From Cognatishimia sp. SS12 (lineage in GTDB: Bacteria > Pseudomonadota > Alphaproteobacteria > Rhodobacterales > Rhodobacteraceae), in assembly GCF_028369055.1 (NCBI RefSeq), contig NZ_JAQNCZ010000001.1, positions 310,001 to 374,000 of the forward strand: DNA of 64,000 nucleotides, written 5' to 3'. The notes under the pieces were generated by a model, which saw only the letters and a program-made list of their open reading frames with translations, did not search any database and was not told the origin of the DNA. This document shows positions 45,048 through 55,528 of this stretch, one piece after another. The position numbers and the translations under genes were made by a program. Within the stretch, counting starts at the first letter, position 1, and every line of letters begins with the position of its first letter.

Positions 45048-46253
45048 ATGTTTAAGACCCCAGCCATTACGTTTATTTTGTTGACCCTGATGATTGATGC
45101 CATCGGCATTGGCATCGTCTTCCCGATCATGCCCGATCTGATGGATCGCGTTGGGGCCGGAGATACCGGGCAGGGCGCGTTTTGGGGTGGGTTGCTGATG
45201 GCGGCCTATGCTGCGGCCTTATTCCTAAGTGGCCCGATTGTTGGCAGTATTTCAGACGCCATTGGGCGCAGGCCGATTTTGATTGCGGCGCTTGCGATGC
45301 TGGCGCTTGATTATGTGATCATGGCGGTGGCCGAGAGTTTCTGGCTGCTGTTGCTGGGGCGTACGCTGGCCGGTCTGGCAGGGGCGACCTATATCACGGC
45401 GACGGCCTATATCGCTGATATCTCATCGCAAAAAGACAAGGCCGCGAATTTTGGTCTGATCGGCGCAGCCTTTGGCATCGGGTTTGTGCTGGGGCCTGCC
45501 GTCGGCGGCCTCGCAGCCGGGATCAGCATTTCCGCGCCGTTTTGGATTGCGGCGGCCTTGTCGGCGGCCAATGCGATCTTTGGCTTTTTTGTATTGCCCG
45601 AGAGTCTGCCGCCAGAAAAACGTCGTCCCTTTGGGCGGCGGGATCTTAACCCGTTTCGATCAATGTTTGATGCCTTCCGCCTGCCGGGGCTGGCGGTGCC
45701 CCTGATCTGCATCTTCATCTTTGAATTTGCCAATATGGTCTATCCGACCTTGTGGGCATTTTGGACCCGCGAGGTGTTTGATTGGCCAACGCTCTACATC
45801 GGGCTGTCGCTGGCGGCCTATGGCGTGTTGCTGGCCGGGGTGCAGGGCGGGTTGATGCCGGTCTTTATCAATTGGATCGGGGAATACCGGACTTTGATGC
45901 TGGGCATGGGGTCAGCTGTGGTTGGGTTGATTGGCTTTGGCTTTACTGGGTCAGTGATCGCGCTGGCGGTGTTTTTGGTGGTTGCTGCCTTGGCGGATCT
46001 TGTCCCCACGCTGATGACAGCCATGGCGTCAAATCAGGCGGATGAGGATCGTCAGGGTCTGGTGCAAGGCGTGATTGCATCGCTGTCTTCGGTGGCGGCG
46101 ATCTTGGCACCAATTGTGATGACCGGCCTGTTTCAGGCTTCGGTGGATGACAAGGGTGTCTATCTGCCCGGCGCGCCATTCTTCTTTTCTGCGTTGCTGG
46201 TGATTGCGATGGTCCCCTTGGTGATCCGCCTGCGGGGCCACGCAGCCGCCTGA
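45048..46253 (+). CDS. MFS exporter, tetracycline-resistance type
   Basis: A 401-residue transporter with 12 hydrophobic helices. Motif A GSISDAIGRRP near residue 66 and the antiporter motif C GAAFGIGFVLGPAVGG near 140 place it among drug:H+ antiporters of the TetA/DHA1 group. The substrate is unknown, and resistance should not be assumed. The ATG at 45048 has only a weak upstream purine stretch. 51 bases after the DegT gene. Confidence 0.86.
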   Translation: MFKTPAITFILLTLMIDAIGIGIVFPIMPDLMDRVGAGDTGQGAFWGGLLMAAYAAALFLSGPIVGSISDAIGRRPILIAALAMLALDYVIMAVAESFWLLLLGRTLAGLAGATYITATAYIADISSQKDKAANFGLIGAAFGIGFVLGPAVGGLAAGISISAPFWIAAALSAANAIFGFFVLPESLPPEKRRPFGRRDLNPFRSMFDAFRLPGLAVPLICIFIFEFANMVYPTLWAFWTREVFDWPTLYIGLSLAAYGVLLAGVQGGLMPVFINWIGEYRTLMLGMGSAVVGLIGFGFTGSVIALAVFLVVAALADLVPTLMTAMASNQADEDRQGLVQGVIASLSSVAAILAPIVMTGLFQASVDDKGVYLPGAPFFFSALLVIAMVPLVIRLRGHAAA

Positions 46254-46341
46254 TCGCAGCGGAATTACAGGCATTTTGACAAAGGAACGTCGCGTCCAAA
46301 CGCGGTACGCACCCTTGCGTGAATCAAGGGTTTCCGTTTCA

Positions 46342-46359
46342 ATTGAACAAACGTTCAAT
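46342..46359. promoter_or_regulatory. Dyad before the leucine-degradation operon
   Basis: ATTGAAC-AAAC-GTTCAAT, 7-base perfect arms, ends 13 bases before the first start codon. A weak TTGCGT-17-TTCAAT promoter-like pair (46315-46343) overlaps it. The size fits a TetR-type operator, but no regulator is encoded next to it. Confidence 0.5.
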
Positions 46360-46372
46360 AACGGGGTGTCCC

Positions 46373-47536
46373 ATGTTTATGCACACTATGAATTTTGATC
46401 TTGGCGAAGACGTCAACGCATTGCGCGACATGGTGCACCGCTGGGCGCAGGATCGCGTAAAGCCGATGGCGGCCGAGATCGACGAAAAAAACGCCTTTCC
46501 AAATGAGTTGTGGAAAGAGCTTGGCGAGTTGGGCCTGCTGGGCGTGACCGTGCCCGAGGAATTCGGCGGCGCAGGCATGGGCTATCTGGCGCATGTGATC
46601 GCGGTGGAAGAAATCGCCCGCGCCTCGGCCTCGGTCTCGCTGTCTTATGGCGCGCATTCCAACCTCTGCGTGAACCAGATCAAACTGAACGGCACGGCCG
46701 AGCAGAAAGCCAAATACCTGCCCAAGCTGGTATCGGGCGAACATGTCGGCGCTTTGGCAATGTCGGAAACCGGCGCAGGCTCTGACGTTGTGTCGATGAA
46801 GCTGCGGGCCGAAAAGAAGAATGACCGCTTTGTTCTGAACGGCAATAAATTCTGGATCACCAATGCGCCGGATGCGAGCACGCTGGTGGTCTACGCCAAA
46901 ACCGACCCAGAGGCCGGTTCTAAAGGCATCACCGCCTTTATCATCGAAAAGGAGATGGCTGGCTTTTCGGTGTCCCCGCATTTTGACAAGCTGGGCATGC
47001 GCGGTTCAAACACAGCTGAGCTGATCTTTGACAACGTCGAAGTGCCGTTTGAAAACATTCTGGGCGAAGAGGGCCGCGGTGTGCGCGTTCTAATGTCCGG
47101 TCTGGATTACGAACGTGTGGTGCTGTCGGGCATTGGCACCGGCATCATGGCGGCCTGCCTGGATGAGGTCATGCCTTACCTCAAAGAGCGCACACAATTT
47201 GGCCGCCCCATCGGTGATTTCCAACTGATGCAGGGCAAAATCGCCGACATGTACACCAAGATGAATTCGGCGCGCGCCTATGTCTATGAGGTGGCAAAGG
47301 CCTGTGATCGCGGTCAGGTGACACGCCAGGATGCGGCAGCCTGTGTGCTCTATGCGTCTGAAGAGGCCATGGTTGTGGCGCATCAGGCGGTGCAGGCCAT
47401 GGGCGGTGCGGGCTTTATGAATGAAACCCCTGTCAGCCGTATTTTCCGCGATGCCAAGCTGATGGAAATCGGCGCGGGCACCAGTGAAATTCGCCGCATG
47501 CTGATCGGCCGCGAGCTGATGAGCAAGATGGCCTGA
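46373..47536 (+). CDS. liuA: Isovaleryl-CoA dehydrogenase
   Basis: FAD acyl-CoA dehydrogenase acting on isovaleryl-CoA in leucine catabolism. 387 residues, the usual length. [24 protein letters not shown], in part, and the flavin-binding [17 protein letters not shown] segment are present. The catalytic Glu is where isovaleryl-CoA dehydrogenases have it ([11 protein letters not shown] near 250). [20 protein letters not shown], in part, closes it. The specificity also follows from the neighbours. I use the ATG at 46373, with GGGG six bases upstream. First gene of the operon. Confidence 0.93.
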   Translation: MFMHTMNFDLGEDVNALRDMVHRWAQDRVKPMAAEIDEKNAFPNELWKELGELGLLGVTVPEEFGGAGMGYLAHVIAVEEIARASASVSLSYGAHSNLCVNQIKLNGTAEQKAKYLPKLVSGEHVGALAMSETGAGSDVVSMKLRAEKKNDRFVLNGNKFWITNAPDASTLVVYAKTDPEAGSKGITAFIIEKEMAGFSVSPHFDKLGMRGSNTAELIFDNVEVPFENILGEEGRGVRVLMSGLDYERVVLSGIGTGIMAACLDEVMPYLKERTQFGRPIGDFQLMQGKIADMYTKMNSARAYVYEVAKACDRGQVTRQDAAACVLYASEEAMVVAHQAVQAMGGAGFMNETPVSRIFRDAKLMEIGAGTSEIRRMLIGRELMSKMA

Positions 47537-47571
47537 TCTGAAATTTTGACGCATTATCTGGAGCTTGAGAC

Positions 47572-49176
47572 ATGAAACTCACTTCTGCTGCTCTTCCGTC
47601 CTCCGAGGCGTTTAAGGCCAATGTGGCCGGTCACGAAGAGGCGTTGAAAATCGTTTCTGACGTGGCGCAGGCGGCTGCGCTTGGTGGCGGCGACCGCGCG
47701 CGCGAGCGTCACCTGAGCCGCGGTAAAATGCTTCCGCGTGAGCGCGTGGCCAATCTGCTGGATCCCGGTTCTCCGTTTTTGGAAGTCGGCGCGACAGCGG
47801 CCCATGGTCTTTACGACGGCGCGGCCCCGGCGGCAGGTGTGGTGGCCGGGATTGGCCGGGTGCATGGCCAAGAGGTGATGGTTGTCTGCAACGATGCCAC
47901 CGTCAAAGGCGGCACCTATTATCCGATGACCGTCAAAAAACACCTGCGTGCCCAAGAGATTGCCGAAGAATGCAACCTGCCGTGCATCTATCTGGTGGAC
48001 AGTGGCGGGGCGAACCTGCCCAACCAGGATGAAGTTTTTCCAGATCGCGATCACTTTGGCCGGATTTTCTACAATCAGGCCCGGATGAGCGCCAAGGGCA
48101 TTCCGCAGATTGCGGTTGTCATGGGCTCTTGTACCGCGGGCGGGGCCTATGTGCCTGCCATGTCTGACGTGACCATTATTGTAAAAGAACAAGGCACGAT
48201 CTTCCTGGCAGGTCCCCCCTTGGTCAAAGCCGCCACCGGCGAAGTCGTTTCGTCAGAAGATCTGGGCGGCGGCGATGTGCACACGCGCCTGTCGGGTGTG
48301 GCAGATTACCTGGCCGAAGATGACGCCCATGCGCTGGCACTGGCGCGCCGCGCGGTCAGCCATCTGAACCGCGCCAAGCCGCAGACCGTCAATTGGCAGT
48401 CCCCCGAAGAACCCGCCTATGATCCGGCTGAAATCTTTGGTGTTGTGCCCACCGATCTGCGCACGCCTTATGACATCCGCGAAGTCATCGCGCGTGTGGT
48501 GGATGGCAGCCGCTTTGATGAGTTCAAACCGCGTTTTGGCGAAACGCTGGTGACAGGCTTTGCACATGTCAAAGGCTGCCCCGTGGGCATCGTCGCCAAC
48601 AACGGCGTGCTGTTCAGCGAAAGCGCGATCAAAGGTGCGCATTTCGTCGAACTCTGCAGCCAGCGTAAAATCCCGCTGGTGTTCCTACAGAACATCACCG
48701 GCTTTATGGTCGGGCGCAAATATGAAAGCGAAGGCATCGCGCGGCATGGGGCCAAGATGGTGACAGCCGTGGCCAGCACCAATGTGCCCAAGATCACCAT
48801 GTTGGTTGGCGGCTCTTTTGGGGCAGGCAACTATGGTATGTCGGGCCGGGCCTATAGCCCACGCTTCTTGTGGACCTGGCCCAACTCGCGCATCTCTGTG
48901 ATGGGCGGCGCGCAGGCCGCTGGGGTTTTGGCCACCGTCAAACGCGACGCGATTGAACGTCAAGGTGGTAGTTGGTCCGCGGACGAAGAAGCGGCGTTCA
49001 AGCAGCCCACCATCGACATGTTCGAAGAGCAGAGCCATCCGCTCTATGCCTCGGCCCGCCTGTGGGATGACGGCATTATTGATCCGCGCAAGACCCGCGA
49101 TGTATTGGCCCTGAGCCTCAGCGCCGCGCTCTGTGCGCCGATCGAAGATACCCGCTTTGGCGTGTTCCGCATGTGA
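47572..49176 (+). CDS. liuB: Methylcrotonyl-CoA carboxylase beta subunit
   Basis: Biotin-dependent carboxyltransferase, 534 residues, forming 3-methylglutaconyl-CoA with the alpha subunit. Characteristic segments include [32 protein letters not shown] near 140, [15 protein letters not shown] near 185 and [13 protein letters not shown] near 380, with [24 protein letters not shown], in part, near 425, the methylcrotonyl rather than propionyl form. 35 bases after liuA. Confidence 0.95.
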   Translation: MKLTSAALPSSEAFKANVAGHEEALKIVSDVAQAAALGGGDRARERHLSRGKMLPRERVANLLDPGSPFLEVGATAAHGLYDGAAPAAGVVAGIGRVHGQEVMVVCNDATVKGGTYYPMTVKKHLRAQEIAEECNLPCIYLVDSGGANLPNQDEVFPDRDHFGRIFYNQARMSAKGIPQIAVVMGSCTAGGAYVPAMSDVTIIVKEQGTIFLAGPPLVKAATGEVVSSEDLGGGDVHTRLSGVADYLAEDDAHALALARRAVSHLNRAKPQTVNWQSPEEPAYDPAEIFGVVPTDLRTPYDIREVIARVVDGSRFDEFKPRFGETLVTGFAHVKGCPVGIVANNGVLFSESAIKGAHFVELCSQRKIPLVFLQNITGFMVGRKYESEGIARHGAKMVTAVASTNVPKITMLVGGSFGAGNYGMSGRAYSPRFLWTWPNSRISVMGGAQAAGVLATVKRDAIERQGGSWSADEEAAFKQPTIDMFEEQSHPLYASARLWDDGIIDPRKTRDVLALSLSAALCAPIEDTRFGVFRM

Positions 49177-49185
49177 TACGCCCGT

Positions 49186-49256
49186 GATGTACCGGGGGCC
49201 AGCCCCCGGGATGCGGCCTTGCCGCATCCTCCCCCGGAGTATTTTTGAAAAGATGA
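49186..49256 (+). repeat. Double-hairpin intergenic element inside the leucine operon
   Basis: CCGGGGGC/GCCCCCGG (49192-49209), then GGATGCGGC/GCCGCATCC (49209-49229), then CCCCCGGAGTATTTTTGAAA and AGATGAA. The CCCCCGG at 49231 can also pair with the first arm. I recall similar CCCCCGGAGTATTTT elements as dispersed repeats in Rhodobacteraceae; copy number here cannot be checked. Confidence 0.6.
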
Positions 49257-49278
49257 ATGCAAGGTCCAGGAGGCCGCA

Positions 49279-51216
49279 ATGTTTGACAAGATCCTGATTG
49301 CCAACCGAGGCGAAATTGCCTGCCGGATCATGGAAACCGCCCGCGCCATGGGGGTGAAAACCGTGGCGGTCCATTCCGATGTGGACGCGGATGCCAAACA
49401 TGTGGCCCTGGCGGATGAGGCTGTCGCCATTGGCGGTGCCCGCCCGGCCGAAAGCTATCTGCGCGGCGAGGTGATCATTCAGGCGGCGCTGGAAACGGGC
49501 GCAAAGGCAATCCACCCCGGCTATGGTTTCCTGTCGGAAAACCCGGAGTTTGTGGACGCGGTGGAAGCGGCGGGCTTGGTGTTTATTGGCCCATCGGCCA
49601 AGGCCATTCGCGCCATGGGCCTGAAAGACGCCGCCAAGGCCCTGATGGTGGAGGCCGGGGTGCCGGTGGTGCCCGGCTATCATGGGGCGGAGCAAGATCC
49701 GGCATTCTTACAGCAGCAGGCCGATGAAATTGGCTATCCGGTCTTGATCAAAGCCGTCGCAGGCGGCGGCGGCAAGGGCATGCGGCTGGTGGAGGCTGCA
49801 GGTGAGTTCATGGATGCGCTCAAGAGCGCGCAGAACGAAGCAACGACTGCCTTTGGAAACCCGGATGTGCTGATTGAAAAATATATCCAGCAGCCGCGCC
49901 ACATCGAGGTGCAAGTCTTTGGCGATGGCGAAACTGCCGTGCATTTGTTTGAGCGCGATTGTTCGCTGCAGCGCCGCCACCAAAAAGTCATCGAAGAGGC
50001 CCCAGCACCCGGCATGACCGTAGAGATGCGCGCCGCGATGGGCGATGCGGCTGTGCGCGCTGCCGAGGCAATTGGCTATAAAGGTGCGGGCACCATTGAG
50101 TTTATTGTCGATGGCTCAGATGGGCTGCGCGCGGATGGGTTTTGGTTCATGGAAATGAACACACGGCTGCAGGTGGAGCACCCGGTGACGGAGCTGATCA
50201 CCGGCGTTGATCTGGTGGAGTGGCAGTTGCGTGTGGCCGCGGGCGAAGCGATCCCGCGTCAGCAGGATGAGCTAAAGATTATCGGTCATGCGTTTGAATC
50301 CCGGCTTTACGCCGAAGACGTGCCCAAAGGTTTCTTGCCCGCCACCGGCAGGCTGAGCCATCTGAAATTCCCAGAGAGCTGCCGCGCCGACAGCGGCGTG
50401 CGCGCGGGCGACAGCATCAGCCCGTTTTATGACCCGATGATCGCCAAGGTGATTGTGCATGGGCCAACCCGCGCGGTGGCCTTGTCGAAAATGTCCCAGG
50501 CGCTTGCAGGCTGCGAAGTTGCGGGCACGGTGACAAACCTGGCGTTTTTGGGCGCGCTTTGTGCGCATGATGGGTTCAAAGCAGGCGAGGTCGACACAGG
50601 GTTGATTGCCCGCGACCTTGACGCACTGGTGGCAGAGCCGGCGTTGCCCCCCGCGACACTCGCCCAGGCCGCGATGGCGGCAGCAGGGCTGCTGGACGCG
50701 CCGCAATCTGAGCAGGGCTTTACGCTCTGGGCACCACTGGTGCAGCAGGTGGACCTGCGCCGCGGCGAGGAATATTACACCGTCAAACTGCAGGTGATGG
50801 GGCCCGATCATGTGCTGGCAGAGGTCGCGGGCACAGAAATCACCGCCCGGCGCGGGCTGGATGGCTGGAAAATCGGCGGGCGAAAAGCGGCCGTCGCGGC
50901 GCAGAGCGGCGCTGAAATCACGGTCTTTGACAGCTTTGGCATCACCTTTGAAACGATTGATCCACTTGAGAAATCATCTGGTCACACTGGGGATGGCAAC
51001 ATCATCGAAGCGCCAATGCCCGGGCTGGTCAAAGCGGTGTTTGTCAGCAAAGGGCAACATGTTGCAGCGGGGGACCGGCTTGCGATATTGGAAGCCATGA
51101 AAATGGAACATGCGCTTCTTGCGGCGCGCGATGGGACCGTCGCCGAGGTGCTCGTCGCCGAGGGCAGCCAGGTTGAGGCCGGGGCCGCGCTGATCCGTTT
51201 GGAGGAAGAGGGGTAA
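49279..51216 (+). CDS. liuD: Methylcrotonyl-CoA carboxylase alpha subunit (biotin carboxylase and carrier)
   Basis: The 645-residue subunit joins a biotin carboxylase (FDKILIANRGEIACRI at the start; ATP-grasp GGGGKGMRLVE near 164; EMNTRLQVEHPVTE near 292) to a C-terminal biotinyl domain. The target lysine is in EAMKMEH near residue 611. AGGAGG lies just before the ATG. The double-hairpin element separates it from liuB by 102 bases, an unusual gap in this otherwise tight operon. Confidence 0.95.
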   Translation: MFDKILIANRGEIACRIMETARAMGVKTVAVHSDVDADAKHVALADEAVAIGGARPAESYLRGEVIIQAALETGAKAIHPGYGFLSENPEFVDAVEAAGLVFIGPSAKAIRAMGLKDAAKALMVEAGVPVVPGYHGAEQDPAFLQQQADEIGYPVLIKAVAGGGGKGMRLVEAAGEFMDALKSAQNEATTAFGNPDVLIEKYIQQPRHIEVQVFGDGETAVHLFERDCSLQRRHQKVIEEAPAPGMTVEMRAAMGDAAVRAAEAIGYKGAGTIEFIVDGSDGLRADGFWFMEMNTRLQVEHPVTELITGVDLVEWQLRVAAGEAIPRQQDELKIIGHAFESRLYAEDVPKGFLPATGRLSHLKFPESCRADSGVRAGDSISPFYDPMIAKVIVHGPTRAVALSKMSQALAGCEVAGTVTNLAFLGALCAHDGFKAGEVDTGLIARDLDALVAEPALPPATLAQAAMAAAGLLDAPQSEQGFTLWAPLVQQVDLRRGEEYYTVKLQVMGPDHVLAEVAGTEITARRGLDGWKIGGRKAAVAAQSGAEITVFDSFGITFETIDPLEKSSGHTGDGNIIEAPMPGLVKAVFVSKGQHVAAGDRLAILEAMKMEHALLAARDGTVAEVLVAEGSQVEAGAALIRLEEEG

Positions 51217-51220
51217 CGCT

Positions 51221-51883
51221 ATGTCGGTCTTGCATCATGTGCCCGCCTCCAGGTCCTTCCGCATCCTCTGGTTGCTGCACGAAATGGGCTTGCCGGTCCG
51301 CCTGAAAACATATCGCATCGGCGATGGCTCCCTGCGCGATCCGGGCTTTTTGGCGCTTTCGCCGGCGGGGCGGGTGCCAGCGCTGGAAATCGACGGCAAG
51401 GTGCTGTTTGAAAGCGCGGCGATCACCCAGTATCTTTGCGAAACCCGCCCGCTTTCGGGGCTGGCCCCGGGGCCGGATGCGCCCGAGCGGGTGCCGTTCT
51501 TGCAGTGGTTGTCCTATGCGGAAACACAAGCCAGTCTGTTGGCGGATCTGAATTTGCAGATGGTCTTTCTGCGCCCGCCTGCGCAGCCTTCGCCGGCGGT
51601 GGTCAAGCTGCAGGTGGCGCGTTTGCGCGCCAGTCTTGCGCCGCTGGAGACGCATTTGAAACAGCAGGACTGGTTGCTTGAAAGCGGGTTTTCGGCGGCG
51701 GATACCATGCTGGGCTATAACCTTTTTGCGGTGCCGTATTTCGTGGATCTGGCCCCGTTTGACAATCTGCAGGCGTATATAGGCCGCATCGAGGCGCGCC
51801 CTGCTTACAAGGCTGCGCGGGCCATGGACGGGCCGCAGGCGTTTTATGACAAACCGTTTTATCCGGTTCCAGAAGGGGCGTGA
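51221..51883 (+). CDS. Glutathione S-transferase family protein
   Basis: A 220-residue GST. The N-terminal thioredoxin-like domain has VPASRSFRILWLLHEMGL and the glutathione motif GRVPALEIDGKVLFESAAI near 45-65. The C-terminal helical domain is complete (FSAADTMLGYNLFAV, with the structural Asp). The catalytic residue is not obvious from sequence; Ser near position 9 is a candidate. It lies within the leucine operon, four bases after the MCC alpha gene and one base before HMG-CoA lyase, so it is co-expressed, but no step of the pathway needs it. Confidence 0.9.
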   Translation: MSVLHHVPASRSFRILWLLHEMGLPVRLKTYRIGDGSLRDPGFLALSPAGRVPALEIDGKVLFESAAITQYLCETRPLSGLAPGPDAPERVPFLQWLSYAETQASLLADLNLQMVFLRPPAQPSPAVVKLQVARLRASLAPLETHLKQQDWLLESGFSAADTMLGYNLFAVPYFVDLAPFDNLQAYIGRIEARPAYKAARAMDGPQAFYDKPFYPVPEGA

Positions 51884-51884
51884 T

Positions 51885-52751
51885 ATGTCTGAATTCGTTG
51901 AGGTTTTCGAAGTTGGACCGCGCGATGGTCTGCAAAATGAAAAGGCCGAAATCGCCACTGCTGACAAGGTCGCCCTGGTTGACCTGCTGAGCAGCGCGGG
52001 GTTCAAACGCATCGAGATTGCCAGTTTCGTTTCGCCCAAATGGGTGCCGCAGATGGCGGATTCTGCGGCTGTATTGGCGGGCATTACCCGGCGTGCCGGG
52101 GTGTCCTATGCCGCTTTGACGCCGAACATGCGCGGCTTTGAAGGGGCCGTGGCGGCGCAGGCAGATGAGGTCGCGATTTTCGGGTCGGCGAGCGAAGGGT
52201 TTTCCAAGGCCAATATCAACGCCACCATTGCCGAGAGCCTGGACCGCTTTGCGCCTGTTGCAGCCGCCGCGCAGGCTGCCGGGCTGCCTGTGCGCGGCTA
52301 TGTCAGTTGCGTCACCGATTGCCCCTATGACGGGCCGGTCACGCCGGGGGCGGTCGCCAAAGTGGCGAAAGCGCTGTTTGATATGGGCTGCTATGAGGTG
52401 TCCTTGGGGGACACGATCGGGCAGGGCACGCCAGAAAAGATTGACGCCATGCTCGCTGCTGTGGCTGATGTTGTGCCAGCCGCGCAGCTGGCCGGACATT
52501 ACCATGATACCGCTGGCCGGGCGCTGGTGAATATCGAGGTGTCGCTTGCACGCGGGCTGCGGGTGTTTGACGCGGCCGTGGGCGGTCTTGGCGGCTGCCC
52601 CTATGCGCCGGGGGCTGCGGGCAATGTGGCGACAGAGGCCGTGGATGCGCGTCTGAAGGCACTGGGATATACGACCGGGCTGGACGCCGCGATCCTGGCA
52701 GAGGCCGCCGAAAAGGCGCGCGCGATGCGCCAGCCGCGCGCGGTGGATTAA
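51885..52751 (+). CDS. liuE: Hydroxymethylglutaryl-CoA lyase
   Basis: Cleaves HMG-CoA to acetoacetate and acetyl-CoA, the last step of leucine breakdown. The 288-residue TIM-barrel protein has EVGPRDGLQNEK near residue 9 with the catalytic Arg and Asp, EIASFVSPKWVPQMAD near 44, SLGDTIGQGTP near 179, HYHDTAGRALVNI near 209 (metal His) and GCPYAPGAAGNVATE near 243 with the catalytic Cys. AGAAGGGG is within the end of the GST gene. The ATG at 51885 is chosen over one thirteen codons earlier. Confidence 0.95.
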   Translation: MSEFVEVFEVGPRDGLQNEKAEIATADKVALVDLLSSAGFKRIEIASFVSPKWVPQMADSAAVLAGITRRAGVSYAALTPNMRGFEGAVAAQADEVAIFGSASEGFSKANINATIAESLDRFAPVAAAAQAAGLPVRGYVSCVTDCPYDGPVTPGAVAKVAKALFDMGCYEVSLGDTIGQGTPEKIDAMLAAVADVVPAAQLAGHYHDTAGRALVNIEVSLARGLRVFDAAVGGLGGCPYAPGAAGNVATEAVDARLKALGYTTGLDAAILAEAAEKARAMRQPRAVD

Positions 52752-52769
52752 CTAGATAAGGCAGGGACC

Positions 52770-53558
52770 ATGCAAAGCTATTCTACGATCACGATTGAGA
52801 TTGATCCGCGCGGCGTTGCCGAAGTGACATTAAACCGGCCAGAAAAACACAATGCCATGTCCGCCGAAATGATGGTGGAGCTGACAGCCGCCGCCGCTGA
52901 ACTGGGCGCAGATCCGGCGGTGCGTGTTGTCGTGCTGACCGGCGCGGGCAAAAGCTTTTGCGCGGGGGGGGATCTCGGCTGGATGAAGGCGCAGATGGCT
53001 GCAGATCGCGACACACGCTTTGTGGAGGCGCGCAAATTAGCTGAGATGCTTAATGCCCTGAATACGCTTCCTAAACCCCTGATCGGTAAGTTGCAGGGCA
53101 ATGCCTTTGGCGGTGGGGTCGGCATGGCTTCGGTCTGTGACGTGGCCATTGGGGTCGACAGTCTGACCATGGGTCTGACCGAGGTCAAATTGGGGCTGAT
53201 CCCGGCCACGATTGGTCCTTATGTCTTGGCCCGCATGGGCGAAGCGATGGCGCGACGGGTCTTTATGTCGGCGCGGCTGTTTGGCGCTGACGAGGCGGTG
53301 ACTTTGGGTCTGCTGGCCAAGGCGGTGCCTGCGGCGGATCTGGACGCAGCCGTGGAGGCGGAAATTGCGCCTTACCTGAAATGCGCACCCGAGGCCGTGA
53401 CGCGCGCCAAAGCATTGGCGCGCTCGCTGGGCCCCAAGATTGATGACGCGGTGATCGACCATACGATCAACGAATTGGTCGCCTGCTGGGACGGCGCAGA
53501 GGCCAAAGAAGGGGTGGGAGCCTTTTTTGACAAACGCCCACCGGCTTGGACCACGTAA
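52770..53558 (+). CDS. liuC: Enoyl-CoA hydratase, probably methylglutaconyl-CoA hydratase
   Basis: Crotonase-fold enzyme of 262 residues. The oxyanion hole lies in GKSFCAGGDLGWMKAQ near 65 and in GNAFGGGVGMASVCDVAIG near 110, and the second catalytic Glu in LTEVKLGLIPATIGPYVL near 133. Position at the end of a leucine operon lacking only a 3-methylglutaconyl-CoA hydratase gives the specific assignment (inference). The transcript ends at a terminator 12 bases downstream. Confidence 0.92.
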   Translation: MQSYSTITIEIDPRGVAEVTLNRPEKHNAMSAEMMVELTAAAAELGADPAVRVVVLTGAGKSFCAGGDLGWMKAQMAADRDTRFVEARKLAEMLNALNTLPKPLIGKLQGNAFGGGVGMASVCDVAIGVDSLTMGLTEVKLGLIPATIGPYVLARMGEAMARRVFMSARLFGADEAVTLGLLAKAVPAADLDAAVEAEIAPYLKCAPEAVTRAKALARSLGPKIDDAVIDHTINELVACWDGAEAKEGVGAFFDKRPPAWTT

Positions 53559-53570
53559 ACAAACCCGGAC

Positions 53571-53605
53571 AACCCCGTCAATTCTGACCAGAATCGACGG
53601 GTTTA
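53571..53605 (+). terminator. Terminator of the leucine-degradation operon
   Basis: A 16-base stem, AACCCCGTCAATTCTG against CAGAATCGACGGGTTT, with two mismatches, a minimal loop and a short T run, starting 12 bases after the liuC stop. Confidence 0.75.
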
Positions 53606-53920
53606 TCCCGAAAGATGCGTCTGAAAATCAATCAGTTTTGCCTGTTTTTGCGCAGCACCGCGCAACAAAGTTCTGACCCGCTTGGGCCAGAGCGGTAAAA
53701 AAGCGGTAAAAAACTGTGACCTTTCGGGCAAGGCGCTGACGCGATTTGCGGCAAAATTCACCATATTTTACATGGGTGCGGCAGCAATGCCGGTGCGCGC
53801 CGCAAAAGCGGTGTGGTAGGTCCAGATATGGTTGACCCCACCTTGGGGCAGGGGTAAACCCCGTTCTGATCTATAAGCCATCTGACTGCAGGATTTTACC
53901 TGCATGAAAGGAGCCACCCC
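53606..53920 (+). other. Control region before the nuo operon
   Basis: A 315-base region without a gene. It contains an 11-base tandem repeat AGCGGTAAAAA twice (53691-53701, 53702-53712), AT-rich patches near 53752-53772, a promoter-like pair at 53832-53860 and a hairpin TGCAGG/CCTGCA (53887-53904) just before the nuoA ribosome site. I see no small gene in it. Confidence 0.6.
53832..53860 (+). promoter_or_regulatory. Possible nuo operon promoter
   Basis: TTGACC, a 17-base spacer and TAAACC, about 60 bases before the nuoA start codon. Spacing is ideal but the -10 is weak. Confidence 0.45.
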
Positions 53921-55411
<1,491 letters not shown>

Positions 55412-55412
<1 letters not shown>

Positions 55413-55528
55413 TGCCGTTTCTGACCGAGATGATCTGCCTGTCGATTGCCGCGATTGTGGTTGCGATGGCTGCGCCTGCGCCCCAAAAACAGCGCGTCAA
55501 AGTGCGCGTGCGCAAGGAGGCCAAATGA
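55412..55528 (+). CDS. 38-residue membrane peptide between nuoC and nuoD
   Basis: A small ORF that is easy to miss. Its ATG shares one base with the nuoC stop (TGATG), and its TGA shares one base with the nuoD ATG (TGATG again), so it fills the space exactly and is probably translated by coupling. The peptide has one hydrophobic helix (residues about 3-21, [13 protein letters not shown] within it) and a strongly basic tail ([14 protein letters not shown]), so the tail should face the cytoplasm. AAGGGGG-type sequence (GAGGGGGCGAAG) lies just before the ATG. I do not know a family for it. Confidence 0.65.

Noticed and set aside
45048-46253. Calling the TetA-like exporter a tetracycline resistance gene
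   Set aside because: Family motifs show a drug:H+ antiporter type only; no mobile context or adjacent tetR gene supports resistance.
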